From Acidobacteriota bacterium (GTDB taxonomy: Bacteria; Acidobacteriota; Terriglobia; Terriglobales; Acidobacteriaceae), in the NCBI GenBank assembly GCA_021779695.1, contig JAJYAE010000029.1:1-23178 (forward strand): a stretch of DNA of 23,178 nt. Reading direction: 5' to 3'. The translations under genes and the position numbers were made by a program. Below, piece after piece: positions 1-7,839 of the stretch (the first letter of the stretch is position 1; every line of letters begins with the position of its first letter). The notes below the pieces were generated by a model. It saw nothing but the letters and a program-made list of their open reading frames with translations, was not told the DNA's origin and did not search any database.

Positions 1-1582
1 CGGGTTGTGCGAGCGATGCTTCAAAGACCTGGTTCAGGTCTTCAATCAGCACGGGATCCGTGCGGAAATTTGATTGCAAGGAAACCGGATCGAGTGGAAG
101 CACGGCTCCGGAATCCGACTCCAGTCCACGTTTCGCGACCCTTGGAAATAGCTCGGCATCCGCATCGCGAAATGAGTAGATCGACTGCTTGGGATCGCCA
201 ACGACAAAAACTGTCCGACCCTCCGTATCGGACCACGCATCGGTAAGGGTCGCAAGCAGGCGGTGCTGCTTCCGGCTGGTGTCCTGAAATTCATCGACAA
301 GCAGATGGCGAATTCCGTCTGCAAGCATACTTGCTGCTTCAGTGGGGGCACCATTCTCATCTTCCAGTACGCGTTGCGCAATCTGTGCCACTTCGATAAA
401 GTCCATCGCGCCGGCTTCCGCAAACACGACCTGTAACTCGCCAGCTGCGCGAGCCAGCACCGCAAAGCAGGCTCGTACGATCTCCCATTCATCGTCGGTG
501 TATTTCACGGAAGGAAGCTCAGCCACTCCAGCAAGGCACGCCGCAAATCCATCCAGGTTCTGCAGGGTTGCGGTCAGTTCCTTGAACCACTCCTTCTCCC
601 TTTTCGCATCCGTCGGGAATCCTTGTGCTTTGTTTGGAGACTTGCGAAAGTTCCCTTCATTCGTTAGCAGCAGGGCTCTGACGGCCTTCCAGGCAGCGAG
701 CGATTCCTCGATAGCCTCCGCGTTCGCAAAGGGCCCGCCTGGAAATTGATCCAGCTCGGCAAGTTCCCGGTAGAGCGCGCCTCCGCTCTGCTCGCAGCCG
801 AAGCGCGCCAGCGCCATGATTTGTTCCGCCGTGCCAGGAGCCTGCTTCATCCACTCATCCAGTTCCTCAAGATGAGCACGAACGCACTTTACAAAAGGGC
901 GCTCCAGGTCGGCGCGCAAGCCATCCGCCGGCAATTCCCGGTTCATCACGTGGATGTTCATCCAACTGTCGCGCCGGGTCAGCATCTGAATCAGCAGCTC
1001 TTCCATTTCCTGCCAGTTGTTATCCCGCCAAAGCAGGAGGGCTCGCAAGCTGCTTCGCAGCCGGTCATCGGTTCCATCCAGTTGATCCAGCGTGCGCCGC
1101 GCCGCGCGACGGTAGAGTTCCGCAGGATGATCGTGAATCTTGAGCTCTCCGCCAATCCCTGAAAGGAAGGGCTGTTGCAACGCGAGATCGTGGCAAAAAG
1201 AGTCGATGGTGGAAATGCGCAATTGCGATGGCAGATCAATCAGACGCCAGTCTTGAGCCTCGGCGCGTTCCATGGCGCGCTTCGCCAGCACATCCATCGA
1301 GTCGGCGTCGGCCTCGGGAGGGATCGGCCTGCCTGCCTGCGCCTTTTCCAGTTCGGCAAGAATGCGATGACGCATCTCCGCTGCGGCGGCCCGCGTGAAC
1401 GTAATCGCAACAATTTCTCTGGGATCGTCCACCTGGGCAAGCAGGCGTAGAAAGCGGCGCGTGAGAAGGTGCGTCTTTCCAGATCCAGCAGGCGCTTCCA
1501 CCAGAATCGAGCGCAAAGGATCCAGGGCCCGCTTGCGGCTCTTGTCATCGGGAGGCACAGGGTGGCGCGTGGACTCAGTCAT
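1..1582 (-). CDS. AddA-like UvrD-family helicase/exonuclease subunit, 3' part missing
   Basis: ATP-driven superfamily 1 helicase that should unwind DNA ends together with the nuclease encoded just upstream, for recombinational repair of double-strand breaks. Reading the minus strand from ATG 1582-1580 gives an open frame of 527 codons that leaves the window at base 1, so the rest of the helicase core and any C-terminal nuclease domain are not visible. Visible motifs are Walker A APAGSGKT (about residues 30-37), TFTRAAAAEMR (motif Ia region), STIDSFCHDLA, the Walker B DEFQDTS beginning at about residue 430, VVGDPKQSIYSFRDAD (motif III) and LQSNFRTD (motif IV). The start overlaps the upstream nuclease gene by 8 nt (ATGACTGA), which implies translational coupling. 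Family assignment to UvrD/AddA is firm. AddA versus RecB cannot be decided without the C-terminus, but the AddB-like partner favours AddA. Confidence 0.9.
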   Translation of the reverse strand, partial: MTESTRHPVPPDDKSRKRALDPLRSILVEAPAGSGKTHLLTRRFLRLLAQVDDPREIVAITFTRAAAAEMRHRILAELEKAQAGRPIPPEADADSMDVLAKRAMERAEAQDWRLIDLPSQLRISTIDSFCHDLALQQPFLSGIGGELKIHDHPAELYRRAARRTLDQLDGTDDRLRSSLRALLLWRDNNWQEMEELLIQMLTRRDSWMNIHVMNRELPADGLRADLERPFVKCVRAHLEELDEWMKQAPGTAEQIMALARFGCEQSGGALYRELAELDQFPGGPFANAEAIEESLAAWKAVRALLLTNEGNFRKSPNKAQGFPTDAKREKEWFKELTATLQNLDGFAACLAGVAELPSVKYTDDEWEIVRACFAVLARAAGELQVVFAEAGAMDFIEVAQIAQRVLEDENGAPTEAASMLADGIRHLLVDEFQDTSRKQHRLLATLTDAWSDTEGRTVFVVGDPKQSIYSFRDADAELFPRVAKRGLESDSGAVLPLDPVSLQSNFRTDPVLIEDLNQVFEASLAQP

Positions 1583-4244
1583 CGGATTCCTCGGAGTCCA
1601 CTGCTTCTACGGCGGTCAGGCTCCTGTGCTCCTGGATGCGGCACACAGCTTGCAGGCGGCAGCTATCACACGTCTTGGGATAATCGCGCGGGTCCACTGA
1701 GGATTTGCCTTCCAAATAGTCCAGTGCGAGCTGCTCAATCGCGTTGCGCCATTGATGCATCTGCTCCGCAGTCAAGCGATTCTTCATCAGGCTTTGATTG
1801 CTATGGAGCGATGCGATCAATTGCCCCTTCGCATCCGCAACGTGTCCTTCAAACGCTGCTTCGCCAGAACGCACCTTGGCGTAGACGAGCCCGCCGAGCA
1901 CTTCTTTGGCTGGAATGGCAAAACCTGCATAGAGCGGAAGCTGCACATTTGCCGGCCGGGGCAGCCGCCAGTCCTTGATCTGGTCGTCGCCAGATTTGTA
2001 ATCAATCACGAGAACGCTGCCATCCTGCAGCCGGTCGATGCGGTCGAGGCGGAGCTTGAGGACCAAGCCTGCAATCGTGACCGCCCCAGGCGACTCAGCC
2101 AATTCCACCTGGAAGGGTTGCCGCGTTGCTTCAAAGGCAAGCCACTCCAACACAAGCTGAGTAAGCCTCTCGTCTTCCAGTTTGAGATAGTGCGCAGACA
2201 TCCGCTCCCGCATACTTCCGGACAACTTCGAAGCGAGAATCCGGCGCACATGTCCGGCAACAAATCCCTTGGGATCGGACAAGCTGAGCAGGTCATCGAG
2301 ACTGTGAAGGCCCTCCGGCGGACCGCTCCATACGGCACGCAACACGAGATGCAGAAGCTGTCCGCGCTGCGCCGCCGTGAGGCAGGGCTGCGCTGGCCTC
2401 CAGGGTTCTGCTCCCAGCCGCGAAGTGGCAAATGCCTGAAAAGGGCATTGCGACTGTGCCGTAAGGAGACCAGCGCCACCCGACGCTGTACGGGCTGGAC
2501 AGGGCAGCGCTGCCACATCCTGAACCGCAATGATGCGCGGTGGCGCGTCTGACTCGGTCACTTCGGGCAGTGGCTCCGAAGGGCCTGCAATCTGCATCAG
2601 AACGCGCGATGGCCTCGCTTCAGCCGAGCCATTGTCCCGCGCATAGCTGAAGCGCACCAAAGGGGCAGACGTCATCAGCCGCTGCGTCATCAGGCGTGCC
2701 ATCTTCAGGTCCAGTTGCGGGCTCGCATGCGGCATTTCAGTTTCCCGTTGCACTGGCAAGGGCAGCAGTGGGTGCACCGCGCCGCGCGGAGGCCATGCGT
2801 CCTCATCAGCACCCAGAAACCAGATCGCATCCGCCGCCAGGCCCGCGGCTTCCGCAACCCCCATGATCTGAATCGGAGCATCTGTCGACTCCGGTGCGAA
2901 CAGAGTCTCTTGCGTCAGGATCTCAAGCCTTTCCAGATAATGCTGCCAGGACGTGCGTTGCCCATTGAATCCCAGCGAGGCACTTGTGTCCATCACATGC
3001 TCCCAGCGCTGTATCACCTGGAAATCAGCGCTTGAAAGCGTCCGAGTCTCGCCTGGAAAAATCTTTTCCAACAGCTCGGAAACATGTGCAGCCCAGTCCA
3101 GCGGGATGCGGTCGCGCTGAATTGAAGCAAGCAAATGATTCCGCGCGCCCGTCATGCAATCGACCCATGACCTCGGCAAGGTGGTTGATCCGTTTCGCTC
3201 GCGAAGGAATGCTTCCAATGTCCACGTGGGTTGCTCGTGCCCGGCATGCCGAATTGCACGCATGTGTGCCTGCAATGCCGCAGATTGCTCTGCGCTACCG
3301 CCGGCGAAATGACCCGAGAACAACCAGTCCAGAGCGCTCTCGTCGACGGCTTCAAGAAGCCATCGAAGCGACAATAAAAATCGACGGATCAACGGCACGT
3401 CACGGAGAGAAACGCCCAGCGAGAACTCAAACATTGGCGCAGATCCCGCCGGGGCAATTTGCAGAAATGCCCGTTCGATCTCTCCGCGCCGCTCGGCCAC
3501 CGACTGCGTAAGAACGAGAATGCGGGTGGCCGGGCGCTTTGCGAGGAGCTGCATGCACCACGCCGCGCAGGCCCCCAGCTCTTGCCGGGGATCAGTGGCG
3601 CTGCCATAGTGAACCTCTGTTGCCGGGGGTGCGAGATCAGCATGTCGCCACGTGCCCCACGCGTCCAGCAGGGTCTGCTGCGTCGGTTGCAGCCTGTCAA
3701 AACCCACAACCAGCACCGGCGCCCGCGCGGAACGGGAAGCCGCAAGCAGCGGAATCAGCTCCAGCGCGACTCGAGTCGCACTCAGGAGTTGCGATGCCTC
3801 ACACTTCGCGTCGAAGAGACTAAGCCAGTCGCTGAACGTCCCCGGATCGAAACTCCAGCCGGTTCGAGCCTTGGCTTGCAGATAACGCGGAGCATAGCCG
3901 CATACAAGCCCGTGGGCCTCCATCACAAGGCGGGCGAGTCGATGCCGCGGCCCCTCCAGTACGGTCGCGAGGCGCTTTTCGCCAGCAATGATCGTGTCCC
4001 AGAGGAGCTCTTCCTGAGCCGCGTTTAACACCATGCGGTCGTGACTTGAAAACTCCAGCCACGCCTCCTGGACGAACATCGGCCAGGTCATCACGCGCGG
4101 TGCGGGCCATGCATGCTGGCCTTCATCCCGGCGTCGAATGTGAAAGCGATGGAGAAGCGCCCGCGTCGCTCGATCGCTGGATGTGACCACGATGCCGCCG
4201 TCGCGGAGCCACGCATCGATTTCAAGATCGTCCGGGGGGCTCAT
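1575..4244 (-). CDS. AddB-like PD-(D/E)XK nuclease, probable DNA repair protein
   Basis: An 889-residue partner of the downstream helicase, expected to cut DNA strands during end resection. The N-terminal two thirds look like a UvrD-like scaffold without a Walker A motif, so it is probably helicase-inactive. The C-terminal RecB-type nuclease carries LRLDRIDRLQDG and VIDYKSG, with candidate metal and catalytic residues D737, D748 and K750. Four cysteines frame the nuclease: C600 in QSQCPFQAF, then C859, C862 and C868 in CDSCRLQAVC. That is the arrangement of the iron-sulfur cluster in AddB-type nucleases. The length fits the roughly 900-residue 'probable DNA repair protein' family related to AddB. 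The gene is first in the pair and overlaps the helicase by 8 nt. No Shine-Dalgarno lies at a normal distance from ATG 4244. A GGAGGA lies 18 nt upstream, and a promoter-like -10 ends 6 nt before the ATG, so the mRNA may be leaderless. Confidence 0.88.
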   Translation of the reverse strand: MSPPDDLEIDAWLRDGGIVVTSSDRATRALLHRFHIRRRDEGQHAWPAPRVMTWPMFVQEAWLEFSSHDRMVLNAAQEELLWDTIIAGEKRLATVLEGPRHRLARLVMEAHGLVCGYAPRYLQAKARTGWSFDPGTFSDWLSLFDAKCEASQLLSATRVALELIPLLAASRSARAPVLVVGFDRLQPTQQTLLDAWGTWRHADLAPPATEVHYGSATDPRQELGACAAWCMQLLAKRPATRILVLTQSVAERRGEIERAFLQIAPAGSAPMFEFSLGVSLRDVPLIRRFLLSLRWLLEAVDESALDWLFSGHFAGGSAEQSAALQAHMRAIRHAGHEQPTWTLEAFLRERNGSTTLPRSWVDCMTGARNHLLASIQRDRIPLDWAAHVSELLEKIFPGETRTLSSADFQVIQRWEHVMDTSASLGFNGQRTSWQHYLERLEILTQETLFAPESTDAPIQIMGVAEAAGLAADAIWFLGADEDAWPPRGAVHPLLPLPVQRETEMPHASPQLDLKMARLMTQRLMTSAPLVRFSYARDNGSAEARPSRVLMQIAGPSEPLPEVTESDAPPRIIAVQDVAALPCPARTASGGAGLLTAQSQCPFQAFATSRLGAEPWRPAQPCLTAAQRGQLLHLVLRAVWSGPPEGLHSLDDLLSLSDPKGFVAGHVRRILASKLSGSMRERMSAHYLKLEDERLTQLVLEWLAFEATRQPFQVELAESPGAVTIAGLVLKLRLDRIDRLQDGSVLVIDYKSGDDQIKDWRLPRPANVQLPLYAGFAIPAKEVLGGLVYAKVRSGEAAFEGHVADAKGQLIASLHSNQSLMKNRLTAEQMHQWRNAIEQLALDYLEGKSSVDPRDYPKTCDSCRLQAVCRIQEHRSLTAVEAVDSEESDD

Positions 4245-4250
4245 TTCAGC

Positions 4251-4281
4251 GTTATACGCTGTTCCTCCAAGGGCGCGTCAA
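4251..4281 (-). promoter_or_regulatory. candidate leaderless promoter of the AddB-like gene
   Basis: On the minus strand TTGACG (4281-4276) and TATAAC (4256-4251) each match the sigma-70 consensus at five of six positions, with a 19-nt spacer. The -10 ends 6 nt before ATG 4244, so transcription starting about 7 nt downstream would begin at the start codon itself. The -10 lies inside a small inverted repeat, AGCGT-TAT-ACGCT (4248-4260). This is inferred from sequence only. Confidence 0.5.
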
Positions 4282-4287
4282 CCCTGT

Positions 4288-4317
4288 GCGACATCGCGGT
4301 CCACACCAGAGTAAAAT
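4288..4317 (+). promoter_or_regulatory. candidate leaderless promoter of the Sco-family gene
   Basis: GCGACA (4288-4293, four of six consensus bases) and TAAAAT (4312-4317, five of six) are separated by 18 nt. The -10 ends 5 nt before the GTG start at 4323, so the transcript would begin at or within a base or two of that codon. The only purine-rich stretch, GAGG, lies too close to the GTG to act as a Shine-Dalgarno sequence. Confidence 0.4.
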
Positions 4318-4322
4318 GAGGT

Positions 4323-5228
4323 GTGACTCGTCGACATCTCACCCTGTATCTTCTCTTGTGTCTCATTGGTGTGGGTGGCTGCCAATCTGGGAATCATGTC
4401 GCATCTTCCAGCTCCGCCAGCCCCGTCTATAAGGTCTACAAGGTGCGTGGAAAGGTGGTGGCTTCGAATCCTTCCACCGGTGAAGTCACCCTGGATTCTG
4501 AGAAGATTCCCGGCTTCATGGAAGCGATGGTGATGCCCTATAAGCTCAAAGATCCGAGTATTGCGAGCGAACTGCACCCCGGCGATGTCATTACAGCCGA
4601 CGTGCTTGTCTCGCAGGGTGAGGACGCCGGCGTGCTTCTGGATAATATTGATGTCGTTGCGCAGGGTAAGCCGGATTATCGCCCCACGTCCGTCTATCAC
4701 GTGCCTGCTCCCGGCGATGTCGTGCCTGATTTCACACTGCGCAATCAGGATGGCCAGTCCATCCACCTTCATCAATATCGCGGCCGCGCGCTACTGATCA
4801 CCTTCATTTACACCCGTTGCCCGCTGCCTAACTTCTGCCCTCTGGTCACCCACAACTTCGCTCTGATTGAAAAGCGCCTGCGGCAGGAGCCAGCCGTGTT
4901 GGCAAAGACCGAACTCCTCTCCATCAGCTTTGATCCGGAGCACGATACTCCTGCACGCCTCAGGGCATACGGCGACGATTACATGAACACCAGCGCGAAG
5001 GATCCTTTTGCATACTGGAATTTTGCCGTGCCGCAAAAATCCACCTTGGATGCCATGGCCAGGTATTTCGACGTTGGCATCACGACCGCGCCCGATGGGG
5101 CGATTACCCATACGCTCTCCACCACGCTCATCGGGCGAGACGGCAAAGTGATCCGGTTCTATCCTGGGAATGAGTGGAGCGTCGATCAGGTTTTCAGCGA
5201 TGTAAAGCAGGCCGCGTCAGGAGCTTGA
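4323..5228 (+). CDS. CusF-Sco1 fusion lipoprotein (copper chaperone)
   Basis: Predicted membrane-anchored periplasmic copper and thiol protein of 301 residues. Sco proteins deliver copper to the CuA site of cytochrome oxidase. The N-terminus is a lipoprotein signal with lipobox GVGGC (Cys20). Residues about 36-113 form a CusF-like copper-binding domain with Met-rich GFMEAMVMPYKL (M66, M69, M71). Residues about 128-298 are a thioredoxin-fold Sco1/SenC domain with VPDFTLRNQDG, FIYTRCPLPNFCPLV, SFDPEHDTP and the likely copper-ligand His263 in ITHTLS. The two cysteines (166 and 172) are separated by five residues instead of the usual three. The start is GTG. No in-frame ATG precedes the signal peptide, and the ATG at 4316 is in another frame. 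A small membrane-protein gene and an ABC exporter follow on the same strand. The family call is confident. The client oxidase is not in the window. Confidence 0.9.
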   Translation: MTRRHLTLYLLLCLIGVGGCQSGNHVASSSSASPVYKVYKVRGKVVASNPSTGEVTLDSEKIPGFMEAMVMPYKLKDPSIASELHPGDVITADVLVSQGEDAGVLLDNIDVVAQGKPDYRPTSVYHVPAPGDVVPDFTLRNQDGQSIHLHQYRGRALLITFIYTRCPLPNFCPLVTHNFALIEKRLRQEPAVLAKTELLSISFDPEHDTPARLRAYGDDYMNTSAKDPFAYWNFAVPQKSTLDAMARYFDVGITTAPDGAITHTLSTTLIGRDGKVIRFYPGNEWSVDQVFSDVKQAASGA

Positions 5229-5383
5229 TTTTCCCAGCCGATTGGTTCTCGTGGAATGGCGATCGAGAGGTAAGCCAGTGCCGCGGACGCACATAGTCTC
5301 AAATCAACTGATGGAATTGTGCATCGCGGCGTTTCGCAAATCATCCAAACAACTGCGTCACAGCCAGACAAAAGGGGATAGGA

Positions 5384-5764
5384 ATGGCGAAAGTCACACT
5401 AGTCTTTGCCGGGTTGCTCATCGCGCTCGGACTTGTGAGTTATCTGGGTACGGGAAGCCAGCATCCGACGGCGCTCATCCCTGCCGGATTCGGGGTTCTT
5501 CTCGGCATCTTTGGATTTTTCGCTGTCAGCCCCAGCGAATCCCGGCGCAAGCTTTTCATGCACATCAATGTGACCATCGGCCTGCTGGCGTTCCTGGGCG
5601 GCGCTGCTGAGGCGGTGCGCGGGTATGTTCATGCCGAGTCCGCCGGCCTGCAGCCTGACATGATTGCGCTCGCTGCCAAGCTCACCATGGCCGGTCTGAT
5701 GCTTGTTTATGTCCTGCTTTGTGTGCGGTCATTCATCGCCGCGCGCCGCACGGGGAAGGTCTAG
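5384..5764 (+). CDS. small four-helix integral membrane protein of unknown function
   Basis: 126 residues, almost wholly hydrophobic, with four likely membrane segments near residues 4-20, 30-48, 57-77 and 88-112, and a basic C-terminal tail (ARRTGKV). A polar turn, SPSESRRKL, separates helices 2 and 3. A purine-rich Shine-Dalgarno (AGGGGATAGGA) stands directly before ATG 5384. The stop codon is only 3 nt before the ABC transporter ATG, so the two are almost certainly co-transcribed. I do not recognise a named family. The position suggests a role with the exporter or in the membrane, but nothing in the sequence shows a function. The 155 nt upstream, after the Sco gene, holds no gene I can support. 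Confidence 0.75.
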   Translation: MAKVTLVFAGLLIALGLVSYLGTGSQHPTALIPAGFGVLLGIFGFFAVSPSESRRKLFMHINVTIGLLAFLGGAAEAVRGYVHAESAGLQPDMIALAAKLTMAGLMLVYVLLCVRSFIAARRTGKV

Positions 5765-5767
5765 ACC

Positions 5768-7657
5768 ATGGGCGGCTTGCGCGGGCCTGGAATCGGCATC
5801 GGAATGCGTGCCGAACGGATGCCTTCCAGTCGTGGCGCACGCTCCGGCGCATCGGATCTGCCCAAGCGCAAGCCCAACATTAAGGTAATGGGGCCTCAAA
5901 TCTGGAGCCTCATTGCGCCTCGCAAAGGTTTGATCGCCGTCGGCCTCGCGCTCATGGCCGTCAACCGTCTTTCCGGACTCGTGCTTCCGTTTGTCTCCAA
6001 GCGGCTTCTCGACACGGTCCTTTCTCCCGTTCATCCTGATTCGCGACTGCTGCCCGGCATCATCACGGTTGTCCTTGTGTCCACGCTGGTGCAGGCAATT
6101 ACCTCCTATTCGCTCACGCAGCTCCTCTCGATCGCGGGCCAGCGCCTCATTGCCGAAATGCGTCGCGAAGTGCAGAAGCATGTCGGGCTGCTTTCCGTCG
6201 CCTACTATGACGAAAATCGCGCCGGGACTCTTGTGGCGCGCATCATGACCGATGTCGAGGGCGTGCGCAACCTCATCGGAACCGGCCTCGTGCAGTTTGT
6301 CGGCGGACTGCTTACGTCTGTGCTGGTCTTTTTCTTCCTGCTCTATCGCAGCGCCACGGTCACGCTCACGGTCTTTGTCGTCGTGGGAGTCTTCGTCGTC
6401 ATTCTCCAGTACGGGTTCAAGGCCATTCGCCCTATCTTTCGTGAGCGGGGCAAGATCAACGCAGAAGTCACCGGCCGCCTCACCGAATCCCTGGGCGGCG
6501 TCCGCGTCGTCAAGGGCTATCACGCTGAAGAGCGCGAGCATAAAGTTTTCTCAAAGGGTGTTGACCGCCTGCTTGATAACGTCATGAAGTCCCTGACCAT
6601 GACCAGCGTCCTCGGATCAGTCTCTACCGCAGTCGTAGGCATCGTTTCCGCGCTCGTCATGTGGCTGGGCGGGCACCTTGTATTAAAGAGCGTCTGGACC
6701 ACCGGAGATTACTTTCAATACAACATGTTTCTCGTCTACATGGTTGCCCCCGTTTTCCAGATGGTGAACATTGGCACCCAGTTGACTGAGGCCTTTGCGG
6801 GCCTCGACCGAACCAATGAGCTGCTGGGAGAACTGGAAGAGAACCAGACGCCCGGCCGTTCCATTCAGATGCCCGCCATCCAGGGGGATGTCCGCTTTCA
6901 GGACGTGCACTTTGCGTACGTCTCCGACAAGCCCGTTCTTCACGGCATCAGTTTCACGTCCACGCCCGGAACTGTTACAGCGCTGGTCGGCTCCTCCGGA
7001 TCCGGCAAGTCCACCATCATCAGCCTCATCTGCGCCTTCCATACGCCATCGACCGGCCACATCACTGTGGATGGAGTCGATCTGGCCAACGTCAACTTGC
7101 ATACCTACCGCTCACAACTCGGCGTCGTTTTGCAGGACTCCTTTCTATTCGATGGTTCAATTCGCGAGAATGTGATGTTCTCCCGGCCGGAGGCGAGCGA
7201 GGAGCAGTTTCTCGCAGCCTGTCGCACGGCGCGCGTCGACGAGTTCGCCGAGCGCTTCCCGGAGGGCTACGAGACGGTCGTCGGCGAGCGCGGAGTCAAG
7301 CTCTCCGGCGGGCAGCGCCAACGGCTTTCGATCGCCCGCGCCCTTCTCGCCGAACCGCGCATCCTCATCCTGGACGAGGCGACCAGCTCGCTCGACTCAG
7401 AATCGGAAGCGATGATTCAGACCGGCCTGGCCCAGCTCATGCAGGGGCGCACGACCTTCGTCATCGCCCACCGCCTCTCCACGATCCGCCGTGCCGACCA
7501 GATTCTCGTGGTTGAGGAAGGCCGGATTGTCGAGCGGGGCAACCACCAGGAACTGTACGCACTCGGAGGCCGCTACTACGACCTCTACACGCGACAGCAC
7601 GGGCTGGAAGCGAATCTCTTCCTCGCACCTGGCGAGGGAGACGTGGTCCCGGTCTGA
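5768..7657 (+). CDS. ABC exporter half-transporter (fused membrane and ATPase domains)
   Basis: 629-residue half-transporter of the type IV (MsbA/LmrA-like) exporter family, which works as a homo- or heterodimer to move lipids, drugs or peptides out of the inner membrane. Residues about 40-340 form the membrane domain, starting with SLIAPRKGLIAVGLALMAV. The ATPase domain shows Walker A GSSGSGKST (about 408-416), a Q-loop in VVLQDSFLFDG, signature LSGGQRQR (from about 512), Walker B ILILDEATSSLD (from about 532) and the H-loop VIAHRLST. All catalytic motifs are intact. The basic N-terminal extension of about 40 residues is low in hydrophobicity. A later start (Met13 or Met18) is possible, but ATG 5768 has GGGGAAGG upstream and sits 3 nt after the preceding gene. 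The substrate cannot be told from sequence. No second half-transporter is adjacent, so a homodimer is the simpler guess. Confidence 0.93.
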   Translation: MGGLRGPGIGIGMRAERMPSSRGARSGASDLPKRKPNIKVMGPQIWSLIAPRKGLIAVGLALMAVNRLSGLVLPFVSKRLLDTVLSPVHPDSRLLPGIITVVLVSTLVQAITSYSLTQLLSIAGQRLIAEMRREVQKHVGLLSVAYYDENRAGTLVARIMTDVEGVRNLIGTGLVQFVGGLLTSVLVFFFLLYRSATVTLTVFVVVGVFVVILQYGFKAIRPIFRERGKINAEVTGRLTESLGGVRVVKGYHAEEREHKVFSKGVDRLLDNVMKSLTMTSVLGSVSTAVVGIVSALVMWLGGHLVLKSVWTTGDYFQYNMFLVYMVAPVFQMVNIGTQLTEAFAGLDRTNELLGELEENQTPGRSIQMPAIQGDVRFQDVHFAYVSDKPVLHGISFTSTPGTVTALVGSSGSGKSTIISLICAFHTPSTGHITVDGVDLANVNLHTYRSQLGVVLQDSFLFDGSIRENVMFSRPEASEEQFLAACRTARVDEFAERFPEGYETVVGERGVKLSGGQRQRLSIARALLAEPRILILDEATSSLDSESEAMIQTGLAQLMQGRTTFVIAHRLSTIRRADQILVVEEGRIVERGNHQELYALGGRYYDLYTRQHGLEANLFLAPGEGDVVPV

Positions 7658-7798
7658 TCCAGGGAAAAGACTGACTCAGACTCCGCCTGTCGTTGCATGT
7701 CCCTTCACCCAGCCGCGCTCCAAATCCAGCGGGGCAGTTCCAGCCATCTCACAAGATGAACCAACGTATCGGGTCCTTGACGCCCATCTCATATTTTG

Positions 7799-7811
7799 AG
7801 AGACTGTCTCT
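7799..7811. promoter_or_regulatory. perfect 13-nt palindrome, candidate IclR operator
   Basis: AGAGACTGTCTCT has two perfect 6-nt arms around one central T. It lies in the short gap between the ABC exporter and the IclR-family gene, 28 nt before the preferred ATG at 7840. IclR-family dimers often bind short palindromes in their own promoters, so autoregulation is a reasonable guess. Binding is not shown. Confidence 0.4.
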
Positions 7812-7839
7812 GTACTTAGAAACAGGATGGGGGACCGGA

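Noticed and set aside
5729..6541. 270-codon minus-strand open frame
   Set aside because: It is antisense to the ABC exporter. Its charged, repetitive composition is typical of a shadow frame.
7693..7839. 49-residue N-terminal extension of the IclR-family protein
   Set aside because: The extra residues have no domain character and cover a palindrome that looks like an operator. ATG 7840 gives the normal length.
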